The notes: generated by a model not told the origin, from the sequence alone. A stretch of DNA of 64,000 bases from Lachnospiraceae bacterium (GCA_910576545.1 CAJTKM010000018.1:1-64000); one strand, 5' to 3'. Numbered from the stretch's first letter, positions 36,466 to 47,332 are shown. A program made the numbers and translations.

Positions 36466-37173
36466 TTATGAAACCGTTACAATCGTACCAATTTTTTCCC
36501 CGCCAACTGCGCGGATGATGCTGTTTTCTTCATTCAGCCCAAAAATGATTACAGGTATTTTCTGTTCAAAACAAAGTGCGGAAGCGGCAAGGTCAATCAC
36601 CTTAAGGTTATTCTTCACAATATCTTCCGAACGGATTACATCAATTTTTTTCGCCCGTGGATTCACCGCAGGGTCATCGTCATATACGCCGTCAATATTT
36701 TTCGCAAAGAACAGGCCGTCTGCCTCCAGTTCCGCCCCTCTCAAGGCTGTAATGGTATCTGTCGAAAAAAACGGGTGTCCCAGTCCTGCCGCAAATATCA
36801 CAACTTCCCCTTTTTCCAAATGTGCCAGCGCACTGTCCTTAGAAAAAAGTTCTGTAACCGTGCCAAAAGGAATCGGCGTCTGCACCACTGCATGGATACC
36901 GTTCTGGCGAAATGCATCTGTCAGATATACTGCATTCATTACCGTAGCCATCATACCAATCTGGTCTGCCTTTGTTCGATCCATATTGGATGATGCACTT
37001 CGTCCGCGCCAGAAATTCCCGCCGCCAACAACAAGGCAGACCTGCGTCCCCTTTTCTATCACCGTTTTTATCTGGCGTACAAGCCCCCAGATTACCGTAT
37101 CGTCAAAAGCGGCTCCGTCCTTATCTCCTGCCAAAGCTTCTCCGCTTAATTTCAGCACAATTCTTTTATACAT
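36466..37173 (-). CDS. pyrH: UMP kinase
   Basis: Phosphorylates UMP to UDP; cytosolic amino-acid-kinase fold. The 235-residue protein has KLSGEALAGDK near the start, VVGGGNFWRG (about 54-63), and DGVYDDDPAVNPRA near 165. Start at 37173 (MYKRIVLKL) follows AAGGAGG; the longer frame upstream is not protein. First gene of the pyrH-to-polC run; a terminator of trpS lies upstream. Confidence 0.96.
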   Translation of the reverse strand: MYKRIVLKLSGEALAGDKDGAAFDDTVIWGLVRQIKTVIEKGTQVCLVVGGGNFWRGRSASSNMDRTKADQIGMMATVMNAVYLTDAFRQNGIHAVVQTPIPFGTVTELFSKDSALAHLEKGEVVIFAAGLGHPFFSTDTITALRGAELEADGLFFAKNIDGVYDDDPAVNPRAKKIDVIRSEDIVKNNLKVIDLAASALCFEQKIPVIIFGLNEENSIIRAVGGEKIGTIVTVS

Positions 37174-37314
37174 CGTACAGCCTCCTTCCTTATTTATGGT
37201 ATCATAAAACTCAAAAAATTTCCATAGAAATTTACTTTTTGCAGGGAATTTACAGGGAATGGCATGATAAAACGGTAATACCATGCTGATAACGTATTTT
37301 CTTATCCCGCAGCA

Positions 37315-37359
37315 GAAAAAACAGCGAAAGCATTCAGAATTGTATGCCTTCGCCGTTTG
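37315..37359 (-). terminator. Terminator of trpS
   Basis: Minus strand AACGGCGAAGGCAT and ATGCTTTCGCTGTTTTTT pair with one bulge and end in a six-T run, directly after trpS. Confidence 0.82.
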
Positions 37360-37368
37360 ATTTTCGGA

Positions 37369-38373
37369 TTACCGTATTCTTGCGGGAAATCCAATTTTTT
37401 TATGCACTTTCGTAAGAGTGCGGTCTGCAAGCCTGCTTGCCTTTTCCGCGCCGCTGCGGATGATTTCATCCAGATAATCCTTGTTTGCCTCCAAGTCCTT
37501 TACTTTCTTCTGAATCGGTTCCAGATCTGCCACAACAGCCTCGCCAACCGCTGTTTTGAAGGCACCATAGCCAGCGCCTGCAAACTCACGCTCTGCCTCT
37601 GGAATAGTCTTGCCTGTTACCGCACAGTAAATGCCAAGCAGATTGGAAACGCCCGGCTTATCTTCGCTGAAGCGGATTTCGTTGTCGGAATCCGTCATTG
37701 CACGTTTGATTTTATTCATGATTTCCTTCGGGTCATCCATCAGTGTGATAATATTATTTTTATTATCATCGGATTTTGACATCTTTTTCGTAGGCTCCTG
37801 CAAAGCCATAATCTTTGCGCCCACTTTGCCAATATATACCTCCGGCATTTTGAAAGTATCTCCATAAATACTGTTGAACCTTCCGGCAATATCCCTTGTT
37901 ATCTCCAAATGCTGCCGCTGATCCTCCCCAACAGGCACCAAATCAGTCTGATACAGCAGAATATCTGATGCCATCAAAACAGGATACGTATACAGCCCGC
38001 CGTTGATATTATCCGCATGCTTTGCACATTTATCCTTAAACTGTGTCATGCGGTTCAGTTCGCCCATATAGGTATAGCAGTTTAATATCCAGCCCAGCTC
38101 CGCGTGCTGCGGCACATGAGACTGATAATAAATGATATTCTTTTCCGGATCAAGCCCCACCGCAAGATACTGCAAAAGCAGTTCCTTTGCCTGTTTCCGC
38201 AGCTTTGCAGGGTCCTGACGCACTGTAATCGCGTGCATATCCACAATACAGTAAAGGCAATCATATTCATCTTGCAATTTCGTCCAGTTATTCAATGCAC
38301 CAAGATAATTGCCCAATGTAATCAGTCCAGAAGGCTGCATTCCGCTGAATATCCTCTTTTTTTCTTCTGCCAT
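37369..38373 (-). CDS. trpS: Tryptophanyl-tRNA synthetase
   Basis: Charges tRNA-Trp. The 334-residue class Ic synthetase has FSGMQPSGLITLGNYLGAL with the TLGN form of HIGH, VPVGEDQRQHLE, and KKMSKSDDN. AAGGAG precedes the ATG. It is the last gene of a run with radC and the PspC-like gene; no T-box was recognised just upstream of it. Confidence 0.96.
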   Translation of the reverse strand: MAEEKKRIFSGMQPSGLITLGNYLGALNNWTKLQDEYDCLYCIVDMHAITVRQDPAKLRKQAKELLLQYLAVGLDPEKNIIYYQSHVPQHAELGWILNCYTYMGELNRMTQFKDKCAKHADNINGGLYTYPVLMASDILLYQTDLVPVGEDQRQHLEITRDIAGRFNSIYGDTFKMPEVYIGKVGAKIMALQEPTKKMSKSDDNKNNIITLMDDPKEIMNKIKRAMTDSDNEIRFSEDKPGVSNLLGIYCAVTGKTIPEAEREFAGAGYGAFKTAVGEAVVADLEPIQKKVKDLEANKDYLDEIIRSGAEKASRLADRTLTKVHKKIGFPARIR

Positions 38374-38405
38374 TTATAAACACTCCTTTTTCAGACTCCA
38401 CCCGT

Positions 38406-38630
38406 TTATTTTTCCCTGAATTCCGCGTCAATAAAGCCAGAATCCTCCGGGATGATAAACACACAGATAACATATAACAGCAGCCCAAACATCAGTGCGG
38501 TCATAAAGCTGCCCAATACCCACAACACTCTTACAATAGTAGAATCAATTCCTAAATATTCCGCAATGCCGCCGCAGACACCTGAGATTTTCACATCTGT
38601 TCTGGAACGGTAAAGTTTTTTGCCTGTCAT
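38406..38630 (-). CDS. PspC domain small membrane protein
   Basis: The 74-residue protein starts with KKLYRSRTDVKISGVCGGIAEYLGID and has one hydrophobic segment (about 36-60), which defines the PspC domain of envelope-stress proteins. AAGGAGG precedes the ATG. A specific role is not shown by the neighbours radC and trpS. Confidence 0.88.
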   Translation of the reverse strand: MTGKKLYRSRTDVKISGVCGGIAEYLGIDSTIVRVLWVLGSFMTALMFGLLLYVICVFIIPEDSGFIDAEFREK

Positions 38631-38647
38631 AATCTATTCCTCCTTGT

Positions 38648-39340
38648 TTACTTGCTGTCTTTCAGCATTTCATGCTCCGAAAAGCTGTAATACTGGTTAT
38701 CCTCTGCTACAATGATATGGTCTACTGTCTGGATATTCACCAAACTTAAAAGCTCCCGCAGGCTGTTCGTCAATTCCACATCTGCAAAGGACGGTCTTGC
38801 GTTTCCGCCGGGGTGGTTATGGCAGAATACAATGCCCGCCGCCCTGTAACGCAGGGCAGCCTCCATGACGAGCCTTGGCTGTACAAGGGCTTCCACTACG
38901 CTGCCGTCTGCCACTTTTGTCGTGTGTATGACTCTGCGCCTGCTGTCCAGACAAATGACATAGAAACGTTCCGTTGTGCAGTGCGCTAAAAGAGCACAAC
39001 AGTATTCCGCTGCTCTGATGCTGGATGTCAGCGTTGCTTTTTGCTCCAGCTTTTCCCTTTGGAACCGCCGTATCATTTCATGCACCAGCGACAGAAAAAC
39101 TGCCGTTCTCTTTCCGACCCCGCCGGTTTTCATGATTTCCGCTGGGTCAGCCTCCAGCAGATTGGAAAGCGAACCGAATTCCTCAAGCAGCATATGAGCC
39201 ATCGGGTTGGTATCTCCTCTGGGAATAATGCCATATAACAGCATTTCTAATATCTCATGGTCCGCAAAGCCGTCAGGGCCTTCCTGCAAATAACGCTCCC
39301 TGATTCGTTCCCGATGCCCTTTGTGAATATTTCCATTCAT
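38648..39340 (-). CDS. radC: RadC/JAB-domain protein
   Basis: The 230-residue protein has an N-terminal helix-hairpin-helix-like region (GGVGKRTAVFL) and the JAMM metalloprotease-type motif CHNHPGGNARPSFADVELT near the C-terminus. The family was named for DNA repair, but the activity is unproven. Its ATG overlaps the stop of the DUF402 gene by 4 bases. Confidence 0.9.
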   Translation of the reverse strand: MNGNIHKGHRERIRERYLQEGPDGFADHEILEMLLYGIIPRGDTNPMAHMLLEEFGSLSNLLEADPAEIMKTGGVGKRTAVFLSLVHEMIRRFQREKLEQKATLTSSIRAAEYCCALLAHCTTERFYVICLDSRRRVIHTTKVADGSVVEALVQPRLVMEAALRYRAAGIVFCHNHPGGNARPSFADVELTNSLRELLSLVNIQTVDHIIVAEDNQYYSFSEHEMLKDSK

Positions 39341-39819
39341 TCCATATCCTCAGTTTCGATGAAGCCAAGCAGTTCCGGCAGTCTGCCGCCGTAAATCAGT
39401 TCCAGAAGGGCATTCAGCTGCCGCAGGGCCTTCTGTACTTCCGCAGTCCCGATGCTGCCGTCCTCTAACGCATCTGCAATTTCTGCCAAATCCACTACTT
39501 TTACAAACCCGTTTTCGTAGATGATGACATCTGCCAGCAGGTCCGTAAACGTAAACACATTTTCGCTTTCATCGAATTTCGTATCTATTATATCACAATA
39601 GTAGTAAACAAGTTCTTCATTTTCATTTAAGAATTTGCTAATTTTATAGCCTTTTTTCAAAAAATAGCAGGAAACTCCATGGCTGAACTGCGTCTTTGGA
39701 TGCAGCACGTTCCATTTTGTCACAAGTACATCTTCATCTAAACGCAGTATCTCATCATCCTTGAGTAATACTGTTTCATTCGGCATATAGCGTTTTCTGT
39801 AAATTTTCGGCAGTCCCAT
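39337..39819 (-). CDS. DUF402 domain protein
   Basis: The 160-residue protein carries the DUF402 pattern YYYCDIIDTKFDESENVFTFTDLLADVIIYENG (in pieces around 67-100), with the clustered acidic residues that bind metal in relatives such as the FomD-like nucleotide phosphatases. The exact substrate is unknown. GGAGG precedes the ATG; coupled to radC by overlap and 17 bases after the monooxygenase-like gene. Confidence 0.82.
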   Translation of the reverse strand: MGLPKIYRKRYMPNETVLLKDDEILRLDEDVLVTKWNVLHPKTQFSHGVSCYFLKKGYKISKFLNENEELVYYYCDIIDTKFDESENVFTFTDLLADVIIYENGFVKVVDLAEIADALEDGSIGTAEVQKALRQLNALLELIYGGRLPELLGFIETEDME

Positions 39820-39836
39820 AATCCTCCAGCCTTCCG

Positions 39837-40127
39837 TTAAAACTCAATAACCTCACATTTTGTCAGCTCGGAAGGCTTTGTCCGTAATCCTCCCAGCTGA
39901 GGAACATATGTCTGGAAATGCGCACTGTTTCGATGCACCTCCAATGCTGCATTATTTTCATATGCCTCTATGAAATAATAGATATTTTCTGCTTCCGCAT
40001 CTTTTGCCAGCCTGTAAAAACAGCAGCCATCTTCCTTTTGGGTTTCCTCCGCCATTTTTTCCGCAATCCTCACAAAATCCTGTTCTTTTCCTTCTTGCAG
40101 GGTATTTTTTGAAATTAAAACAATCAT
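39837..40127 (-). CDS. ABM-domain protein (quinol monooxygenase-like)
   Basis: The 96-residue protein is a ferredoxin-fold antibiotic-biosynthesis-monooxygenase (ABM/YgiN) type: VLISKNTLQEGKEQDFV at the start and CCFYRLAKDAEAENIYYFIEAYENNAALEVH in the middle (in pieces). Members act without cofactor or as structural proteins; the substrate is unknown. AAGGAGG precedes the ATG. It is the first gene of the run to trpS. Confidence 0.8.
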   Translation of the reverse strand: MIVLISKNTLQEGKEQDFVRIAEKMAEETQKEDGCCFYRLAKDAEAENIYYFIEAYENNAALEVHRNSAHFQTYVPQLGGLRTKPSELTKCEVIEF

Positions 40128-40250
40128 TCTTCCCCCTCCTTTTCTTTTTCTATTATAAAGAATAATTTTACGAAATACAAGCTGTTGCGCAACAGAATAT
40201 AAATTCCTTCAAAATTCTTCATGTAATCCCATTCCAGAGCAAAAGGAAAA

Positions 40251-40285
40251 GCGGCAAAACCATACAGGCTTTACCGCTTTTTTTG
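40251..40285. terminator. Terminator between sstT and the ABM gene
   Basis: AAGCGGCAAAACC and GGCTTTACCGCTTTTTTT form a stem with one G-T/mismatch; T-run on the plus strand and four Ts on the minus strand. It closes the serine operon and contributes no gene of its own. Confidence 0.75.
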
Positions 40286-40393
40286 CAGCGTTCCCTTCAA
40301 AAGGGAGAATTTCCATAACCGGGATAGATGGATATTTTTTTATGATACTCTGTTTCTTTGTAACCTTTTCAACAAATCATACAAATGGAAGGA

Positions 40394-41617
40394 TTACCAT
40401 TTGATGGGTTTGCCCTGTTTTTTCCATTCATGAAATTCAGAAGCAGCTGTGAACAGCGCGTCTGTGGAGGAATTCAGGCCTGTCTCGCAGGAGTCCTGAA
40501 TAACGCCGATGATGAAGCCAACACCAACAACCTGCATTGCGATATCGCCAGAGATACCAAACAGAGAGCAAGCCAGAGGAATCAGCAGCAGGGAGCCGCC
40601 GGCAACACCGGAAGCACCACATGCGGAAACCGCAGCAACAAGGCTCAGCAGAATTGCTGTGGGAATATCAACTGTGATACCCATTGTGTTAACAGTTGCC
40701 AATGTCATAACTGTAATTGTGATAGCCGCACCAGCCATGTTGATTGTTGCACCCAAAGGGATGGATACGGAGTAGTTATCCTCGTTCAGGCCCAGTTCTT
40801 CGCAAAGAGCCATGTTTACGGGGATGTTTGCAGCGGAGCTTCTTGTGAAGAACGCTGTGATGAAGGAATCCTTCAGGCATTTGAATACCAGAGGGTAAGG
40901 ATTCTGTTTAATCTGTGTGAACACGATGATCGGGTTCAGCACGAAAGCAACAAACGCCATGCTGCCTACCAGAATCAGAATCAGCTTGCCATAGGTTGTG
41001 AAAATGCCAAGACCGCTTTCGGATACTGTGGAGAATACCAGACCAGCGATACCGAAAGGAGCGAAGCTGATTACCCATCTAACTGCCTGGGAAACTGCTT
41101 CAGCAAAATCGTTGATGCCCTTCTTTGTTGCTTCAGATGCAATGGGCTTCAGAGCCAGGCCGAAAATAACAGCCCAAGCCAGAATACCGATGTAGTTCGC
41201 GTTTGTAATGGAACCAATCGGGTTGGAAACGATGTTCAGCAACAGTGTTGTCAAAACTTCGCCAATGCCGCCGGGTGCTGCGGATTCGCCGGCAGCCTCA
41301 GGCAGAACCAGTTCCACAGGGAACATGAAAGATGCGATAACAGCTGTAACAGCTGCTGCAAATGTACCCAGCAGGTACAGTACAACAACACGGCCCATGT
41401 TGCTGCCCGCGCCTTCTTTGCCGTTTGCCAGCGCGCCCATTACCAGGAAGAATACCAGTACAGGTGCGATTGCTTTCAAAGCGTTTACAAACAGGCTGCC
41501 CAGAATCGCGATAGGTGCTGCCTGGGGAACTGCAACACCCAGAATCGCACCAATAATCAGACCGCAAATAATACGTTTTACTAAGCTAATACTATTCCAT
41601 TTTTGCCAAATATTCAT
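40394..41617 (-). CDS. sstT: Serine/threonine:Na+ symporter
   Basis: Sodium-coupled uptake of L-serine and threonine across the membrane (DAACS family). The 407-residue protein starts with [25 protein letters not shown] and has about eight helices and two hairpin loops, with [14 protein letters not shown] (re-entrant loop) and [20 protein letters not shown] near the C-terminus. The L-serine dehydratase subunits sdaAB and sdaAA lie just upstream on the same strand, so uptake and deamination of serine are joined. The 246-base gap to sdaAA holds strong RNA-like structure. Confidence 0.93.
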   Translation of the reverse strand: MNIWQKWNSISLVKRIICGLIIGAILGVAVPQAAPIAILGSLFVNALKAIAPVLVFFLVMGALANGKEGAGSNMGRVVVLYLLGTFAAAVTAVIASFMFPVELVLPEAAGESAAPGGIGEVLTTLLLNIVSNPIGSITNANYIGILAWAVIFGLALKPIASEATKKGINDFAEAVSQAVRWVISFAPFGIAGLVFSTVSESGLGIFTTYGKLILILVGSMAFVAFVLNPIIVFTQIKQNPYPLVFKCLKDSFITAFFTRSSAANIPVNMALCEELGLNEDNYSVSIPLGATINMAGAAITITVMTLATVNTMGITVDIPTAILLSLVAAVSACGASGVAGGSLLLIPLACSLFGISGDIAMQVVGVGFIIGVIQDSCETGLNSSTDALFTAASEFHEWKKQGKPIKW

Positions 41618-41778
41618 GATGACCTTCTCCTATTTTTGTTTTTTTGCAGCCGAAACAGGACAGTAACATATCATATCCTTTTCCGCAGGAATTGCCCAGC
41701 GAAAGAATATATACGCATATCTACGCCCGCAGTACGACTGCGTTGCTGCAAATTTCCGGTTACAGTAAAACGCTGCAT

Positions 41779-41836
41779 CGACAGGCAAAATACCCATACC
41801 GGAAAAACTCCGGTTTCCCTCTTATCCAGCCTGTCG
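41779..41836 (-). promoter_or_regulatory. Structured leader between sdaAA and sstT
   Basis: Outer arms CGACAGGC/GCCTGTCG (8 bp) enclose an inner hairpin ACCGGA/TCCGGT. Further downstream toward sstT on the minus strand a second ACCGGAA could pair with the same TCCGGT, and CGCAGT/ACTGCG (about 41728-41742) forms another hairpin. No known riboswitch core was recognised. It may be an intergenic processing site, an attenuator, or a terminator of sdaAA. Confidence 0.4.
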
Positions 41837-41863
41837 TTTTGGTAATATGATCAAATATATGGC

Positions 41864-42742
41864 TCAACTATGGCCAAATACTTTCTCGCAAAGCAATTTT
41901 CCGGTCGGTGTGCACGCAAGACCGCCTTCTGCTGTTTCCTTCAATGCAGGAGACATGATATCTCCAATCTTTTTCATGGTTAAAATAACCTCGTCCGCAG
42001 GAATCGCGCTTCCGATGCCCGCAAGTGCAAGCTCCGCCGCAACAAGTGCATTCGCCACGCCTCCGGCATTCCGCTTGATGCAAGGAATTTCAACCAGCCC
42101 CGCAACAGGGTCGCAGACAAGTCCAAGAATATTTTTCAAAGCGATTGCGCAAGCATGCTCGCACATTTCAGGTGTGCCGCCGCACATCTCAACTATTGCC
42201 GCCGCCGCCATCGCGCTTGCCGCGCCGCATTCTGCCTGACATCCGCCTTCCGCACCCGCAATGCTTGCCTTATTTGCAATGACAAGTCCAACAGCAGAAG
42301 CCGTAAACAACGCCATTACGACATCCTTATCCGGAATATTGCGTTCCTCCGCAATCGTCAGCAACGCCGCCGGAAGAATACCACAGCTGCCTGCCGTTGG
42401 AGCTGCAACGATTCTGCCCATGCAGGCGTTTGTTTCAGAAACAGCAAGGGCCTTCGTCAAAGCCGTGCCAAAAACTTTTCCGCAGATATTTTTTCCATTT
42501 TTTACTGCCTCATGCATTTTGAAGGCGTCCCCGCCCGTCAGTCCACTGGCAGAACGAATGCCCGCCACAAGCCCGTCCTGAACAGATTCCTTCATGACCT
42601 GAAGGGATTGTGTCATTGTCTGGAACATTTCTTCTTCCGTTTTTTCTGTGGATGCCGCCTGATCCCGAAGGACAAGCACAGACAGGGATACATTTTGTTC
42701 CTTTGCCGCTGCAACCAAATCTGACAAAGAATCATATTTCAT
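41864..42742 (-). CDS. sdaAA: L-serine dehydratase, alpha subunit (4Fe-4S)
   Basis: Catalytic iron-sulfur subunit converting L-serine to pyruvate and ammonia. The 292-residue protein has GGDAFKMHEAV, MGRIVAAPTAGSCGILPA with a conserved Cys, and GAEGGCQAECGAASAMAAAA, CDPVAGLVEIPCIKRNA in pieces: the expected cluster cysteines. The ATG at 42742 is favoured over a GTG three codons upstream, which touches the AAAGGAG. It lies 18 bases after sdaAB. Confidence 0.96.
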   Translation of the reverse strand: MKYDSLSDLVAAAKEQNVSLSVLVLRDQAASTEKTEEEMFQTMTQSLQVMKESVQDGLVAGIRSASGLTGGDAFKMHEAVKNGKNICGKVFGTALTKALAVSETNACMGRIVAAPTAGSCGILPAALLTIAEERNIPDKDVVMALFTASAVGLVIANKASIAGAEGGCQAECGAASAMAAAAIVEMCGGTPEMCEHACAIALKNILGLVCDPVAGLVEIPCIKRNAGGVANALVAAELALAGIGSAIPADEVILTMKKIGDIMSPALKETAEGGLACTPTGKLLCEKVFGHS

Positions 42743-42760
42743 TTTTTTCACTCTCCTTTA

Positions 42761-43423
42761 TCAAATGGCTTTCAATATCGTAGATGCATGGATATGAGGA
42801 TTCTGCAGTATTGCCTCATTGATGGATTCATCAATGTCACCGTCAATCTCAATCGTCATGACGGCGGTACCGCCCTTTCTGTCCCTGCAAAGTGAAAAAC
42901 CGTGAATATTTACTTTCTTTTCCGCAAGGATGTTCGTTACCACAGCAATCATGCCCGGTACGTCGTCATGCGGAATAATCAGGGTATCGGATTTTCCGGT
43001 AATAGAAACCTCCGTCCCGTTGATTTTATTTATGATAATGTTGCCGCCGCCAATGGATGCTCCCTGTACTTCCGCAGATTTTCCGTTGGCATCTGTCAAC
43101 GTGATTTCCGCTGTATTCGGATGTGCTCCGTCAATATCCTCTTCCAAAAAGGCAAAGCTGAGCCCTTCCTCTTTCGCGATTTCCATACTGCGGCGGATGC
43201 GTCCGTCATCCGTATCCATTCCCATGATACCAGCAATAATCGCCTTGTCTGTGCCATGCCCCTTATAGGTTTTAGCAAAAGAGCCACTGAAACGAATCTG
43301 CGCAGATACCGGTTTCGTGCCCAAAATGGAACGGGCATATTTCCCGATACGAACCGCCCCTGCGGTATGTGAACTGGATGGACCAATCATGATAGGTCCG
43401 ATAATGTCAAAAGCCTGTAACAA
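42761..43423 (-). CDS. sdaAB: L-serine dehydratase, beta subunit
   Basis: Regulatory/structural partner of the alpha subunit. The 220-residue protein starts with AFDIIGPIMIGPSSSHTAGAVRIG and ends in an ACT domain (IPHDDVPGMIAVVTNILAEKKVNIHGF in pieces), which may sense serine. It starts with TTG 7 bases after AGGAGGG. First gene of the sdaAB-sdaAA-sstT run, with its own promoter upstream. Confidence 0.95.
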   Translation of the reverse strand: MLQAFDIIGPIMIGPSSSHTAGAVRIGKYARSILGTKPVSAQIRFSGSFAKTYKGHGTDKAIIAGIMGMDTDDGRIRRSMEIAKEEGLSFAFLEEDIDGAHPNTAEITLTDANGKSAEVQGASIGGGNIIINKINGTEVSITGKSDTLIIPHDDVPGMIAVVTNILAEKKVNIHGFSLCRDRKGGTAVMTIEIDGDIDESINEAILQNPHIHASTILKAI

Positions 43424-43501
43424 ACAAAATCCCTCCTCTATCTGGCATATTCCGTAGGTTTCTGTCAGTTATGGCGAAAATACCATAATGAACTTTGAAT
43501 C

Positions 43502-43531
43502 ATTATATATGATTGCTTTCTGCAAAGTCAA
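43502..43531 (-). promoter_or_regulatory. Promoter of the sdaAB-sdaAA-sstT run
   Basis: Minus strand TTGACT (43531-43526), 18-base spacer, TATAAT (43507-43502). The remaining gap up to 43830 has no gene that I can support. Confidence 0.75.
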
Positions 43532-43830
43532 TAGAAATCCCGAAAAAAGTTTCTTTCTGGCGGACATTTTTTGCATTTCCAGGACATTTGTATTTGTACG
43601 AAAGATGCCGTTGAGCATATTCCCGAAAAAACAGTATACAGTACCGCACTTCTTCCGCATTTTGCAGAAACTTTCACGTTCTTTTTTTCGTGCAATTTCT
43701 ATGCATATATCATGGTCAATTATTTTTTTGCGATGAAATCACGATAAACCGCTTGTAAAAATACCTTTCCTGTCACCTTGTCAGCTGTTCTCAGCAATAC
43801 TTTTCTTCAGCTTGTCATACAAGATAGCAG

Positions 43831-43872
43831 AAAAATACTCCGGAAGGCTGGCATACTCCTGCCTTCCGGAGT
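43831..43872 (-). terminator. Terminator of groES-groEL
   Basis: ACTCCGGAAGGC and GCCTTCCGGAGT form a perfect 12-bp stem, followed on the minus strand by ATTTTT. Confidence 0.9.
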
Positions 43873-43902
43873 GAATTTTCATTACATCATTTATTTAGCG
43901 GT

Positions 43903-45552
<1,650 letters not shown>

Positions 45553-45840
45553 TTATTCTTTTACGACTGCCAAAATGTCATTCTGACGCATGATCAGATA
45601 TTCTTCGCCTTCAAATTTTACTTCCATTGCGCCATATCTGGAAAATACAACGTGATCCCCTTCTTTGAGAACCATTTCTACGTTTGTATCGCCAACCATG
45701 CCCCCTGGACCGACAGCGACAACGATTGCTTCCTGCGGCTTTTCCTTGGATTGGGATGTCAGCAAAAGCCCTGATTTTGTGGTTTCCTGTGCTTCCAATT
45801 GTTTTAATACTACTTTATCTCCTAATGGTGCGAGTTTCAT
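45553..45840 (-). CDS. groES: Co-chaperonin GroES
   Basis: Seven-fold lid of GroEL. The 95-residue protein starts MKLAPLGDKVVLKQLE and has the mobile-loop TKSGLLLTSQSKEKPQEA and GDHVVFSRYGAMEVKFEGEEYLI. The start at 45840 follows AAGGAGGAG; the longer frame upstream begins inside the CIRCE operator and is not protein. Confidence 0.97.
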   Translation of the reverse strand: MKLAPLGDKVVLKQLEAQETTKSGLLLTSQSKEKPQEAIVVAVGPGGMVGDTNVEMVLKEGDHVVFSRYGAMEVKFEGEEYLIMRQNDILAVVKE

Positions 45841-45865
45841 TATCATTCTCCTCCTTCTTGTTTTG

Positions 45866-45892
45866 TTAGCACTCATTCATACCGAGTGCTAA
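45866..45892 (-). promoter_or_regulatory. CIRCE operator (HrcA site)
   Basis: TTAGCACTC-N9-GAGTGCTAA, a perfect CIRCE element, 26 bases upstream of groES. A TATAAT on the minus strand (45905-45900) just upstream is the likely -10. HrcA repression relieved by heat is expected. The next 170 bases to the IS element are AT-rich with no gene. Confidence 0.95.
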
Positions 45893-46142
45893 TTTCTAGT
45901 ATTATATTAGCCATTTTTTCCATATTATTCAAATAGTGTATTCCAATAAATTTAGATATATTCATCTATATTTTAGAAAATTCTCTTTATTTCTCTCTTA
46001 AAATAATATTTTCTTTTATTATCTCTTGATTTTGATGCAAAATATATTACACAAAAAACCGGAAAGAGCATTTTCTGAACTGCACCCCAATTGTTAGACA
46101 AGTATGCTATAATACTTATACTAAGAAAAGGGGTGCTTTTCT

Positions 46143-46505
46143 ATGCCTAAAGGAATACCAAACAAGAGGTATACACCAGAGCTTAAACAAATGGCGGTGG
46201 AAGCGGTCGTCAAAGAAGGGTTAAGCTATAATGAAGCTGCCAGAATTTACGGAATTGACGGTCATGGCAGCATCCAAAGCTGGGAACGAATCTACCTGAC
46301 GGAGGGCCCGGAAGGTCTGGCGTTAGAGCGACGTGGACGTGGCAGTACTGGCAGACCCAAGAAACTGCCAAAAGATGTGGAAGAAGATCTGCTGGCAGAA
46401 GTTCAGCGTCTGCGTGCGGAGAATGCTTACCTAAAAAAATTGCAAGCCTTGGTTTTGGAGAACGAGCGACGCCGGCAGAAAAAGCGCAGGCAGTCCAAAT
46501 ACTAA
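46143..46505 (+). CDS. IS3-family transposase OrfA (HTH_Tnp_1)
   Basis: The 120-residue protein has the N-terminal helix-turn-helix of IS3 OrfA (YTPELKQMAVEAVVKEG, SYNEAARIYGIDGHGSIQSWERIYL) and ends in a leucine-zipper-like, basic helix (LLAEVQRLRAENAYLKKLQALV). Near the 3' end a CAGAAAAAGCGC run is a candidate -1 frameshift site that would join it to OrfB, since the reading frame of OrfB is open back to this point. Confidence 0.9.
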   Translation: MPKGIPNKRYTPELKQMAVEAVVKEGLSYNEAARIYGIDGHGSIQSWERIYLTEGPEGLALERRGRGSTGRPKKLPKDVEEDLLAEVQRLRAENAYLKKLQALVLENERRRQKKRRQSKY

Positions 46506-47332
46506 GGCAGGAATTTTCACTGGCATTGCTGCTGGATATCGCTCAACTGCCCCGTGCAACCTTTTATTATCATCTGAAACAGATGAAGAAAACAGATAAA
46601 TACGCATCTGTAAAGGAAGAAATTACAGCAATTTACCATGAAAACAAAGGAAGATATGGCTATCGCCGAATTACAGCGGTACTGCATAGTCGAGGTTTCT
46701 CTGTTAACCACAAGACAGTCCAGCGACTCATGAAGGAGCTTGGGCTGGTTTGTCGTGTCAGAATAAAGAAATATCGTTCTTACAAGGGAGAAGTTGGAAA
46801 AATTGCGCCGAATCTGCTGAAGCGGAATTTCCATGTAAAGAAGCCAAATCAGAAGTGGGTTACGGATGTAACGGAGTTCAGCCTATTTGGAGAGAAGCTC
46901 TATCTGTCTCCCATTCTCGATCTGCACAGCAGGGATCTGGTCAGCTTCACAATATCAGATCATCCAGTGCTGAGTATGGTGACGACTATGCTGGAAAAGG
47001 CTTTTAAGAAGATTCCAGATGATATAAATCTCATTCTTCACTCGGACCAGGACTGGCAATATCAACACAAGCAGTATCAGCGGCTGCTCAAAGAGAAGGG
47101 CATCCGGCAAAGCATGAGCCGGAAAGGCAGCTGTCTGGACAATGCTGTGATAGAGAATTTCTTTGGTCTGCTTAAGAGTGAATTGCTGTATCTGCAAGAG
47201 TTCCAGTCCATGGAACACTTCAAACGGGAACTGATTGAATATTTGGATTACTACAACAATCGCAGGATTAAGGCAAAACGAAAGGGCTTGCCGCCTGCAA
47301 TTCACAGACAGCAAGCCCTTTCGGCTGCTTGA
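46505..47332 (+). CDS. IS3-family transposase OrfB (rve/DDE domain)
   Basis: The frame is open from about 46478 in the -1 frame relative to OrfA and contains an HTH_21 region (TFYYHLKQMKKT, GRYGYRRITAVL) and the DDE core: [35 protein letters not shown], and [22 protein letters not shown]. All catalytic acids seem present. It could start at TTG 46526 or be made as an OrfAB fusion by frameshifting; the latter is usual for the family. It ends 46 bases before the right end of the element. Confidence 0.9.
   Translation, partial: RQEFSLALLLDIAQLPRATFYYHLKQMKKTDKYASVKEEITAIYHENKGRYGYRRITAVLHSRGFSVNHKTVQRLMKELGLVCRVRIKKYRSYKGEVGKIAPNLLKRNFHVKKPNQKWVTDVTEFSLFGEKLYLSPILDLHSRDLVSFTISDHPVLSMVTTMLEKAFKKIPDDINLILHSDQDWQYQHKQYQRLLKEKGIRQSMSRKGSCLDNAVIENFFGLLKSELLYLQEFQSMEHFKRELIEYLDYYNNRRIKAKRKGLPPAIHRQQALSAA

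Noticed and set aside
40385-41584. 399-codon open frame opposite sstT, rich in Cys and Asn
   Set aside because: Mirror of a membrane transporter (hydrophobic codons read backwards give Asn/Gln/Cys); no ribosome site.
41779-41836. Possible cyclic-di-GMP or glycine riboswitch
   Set aside because: The stems are real, but none of the conserved core bases of these aptamers is found. Kept only as an unassigned structured leader.
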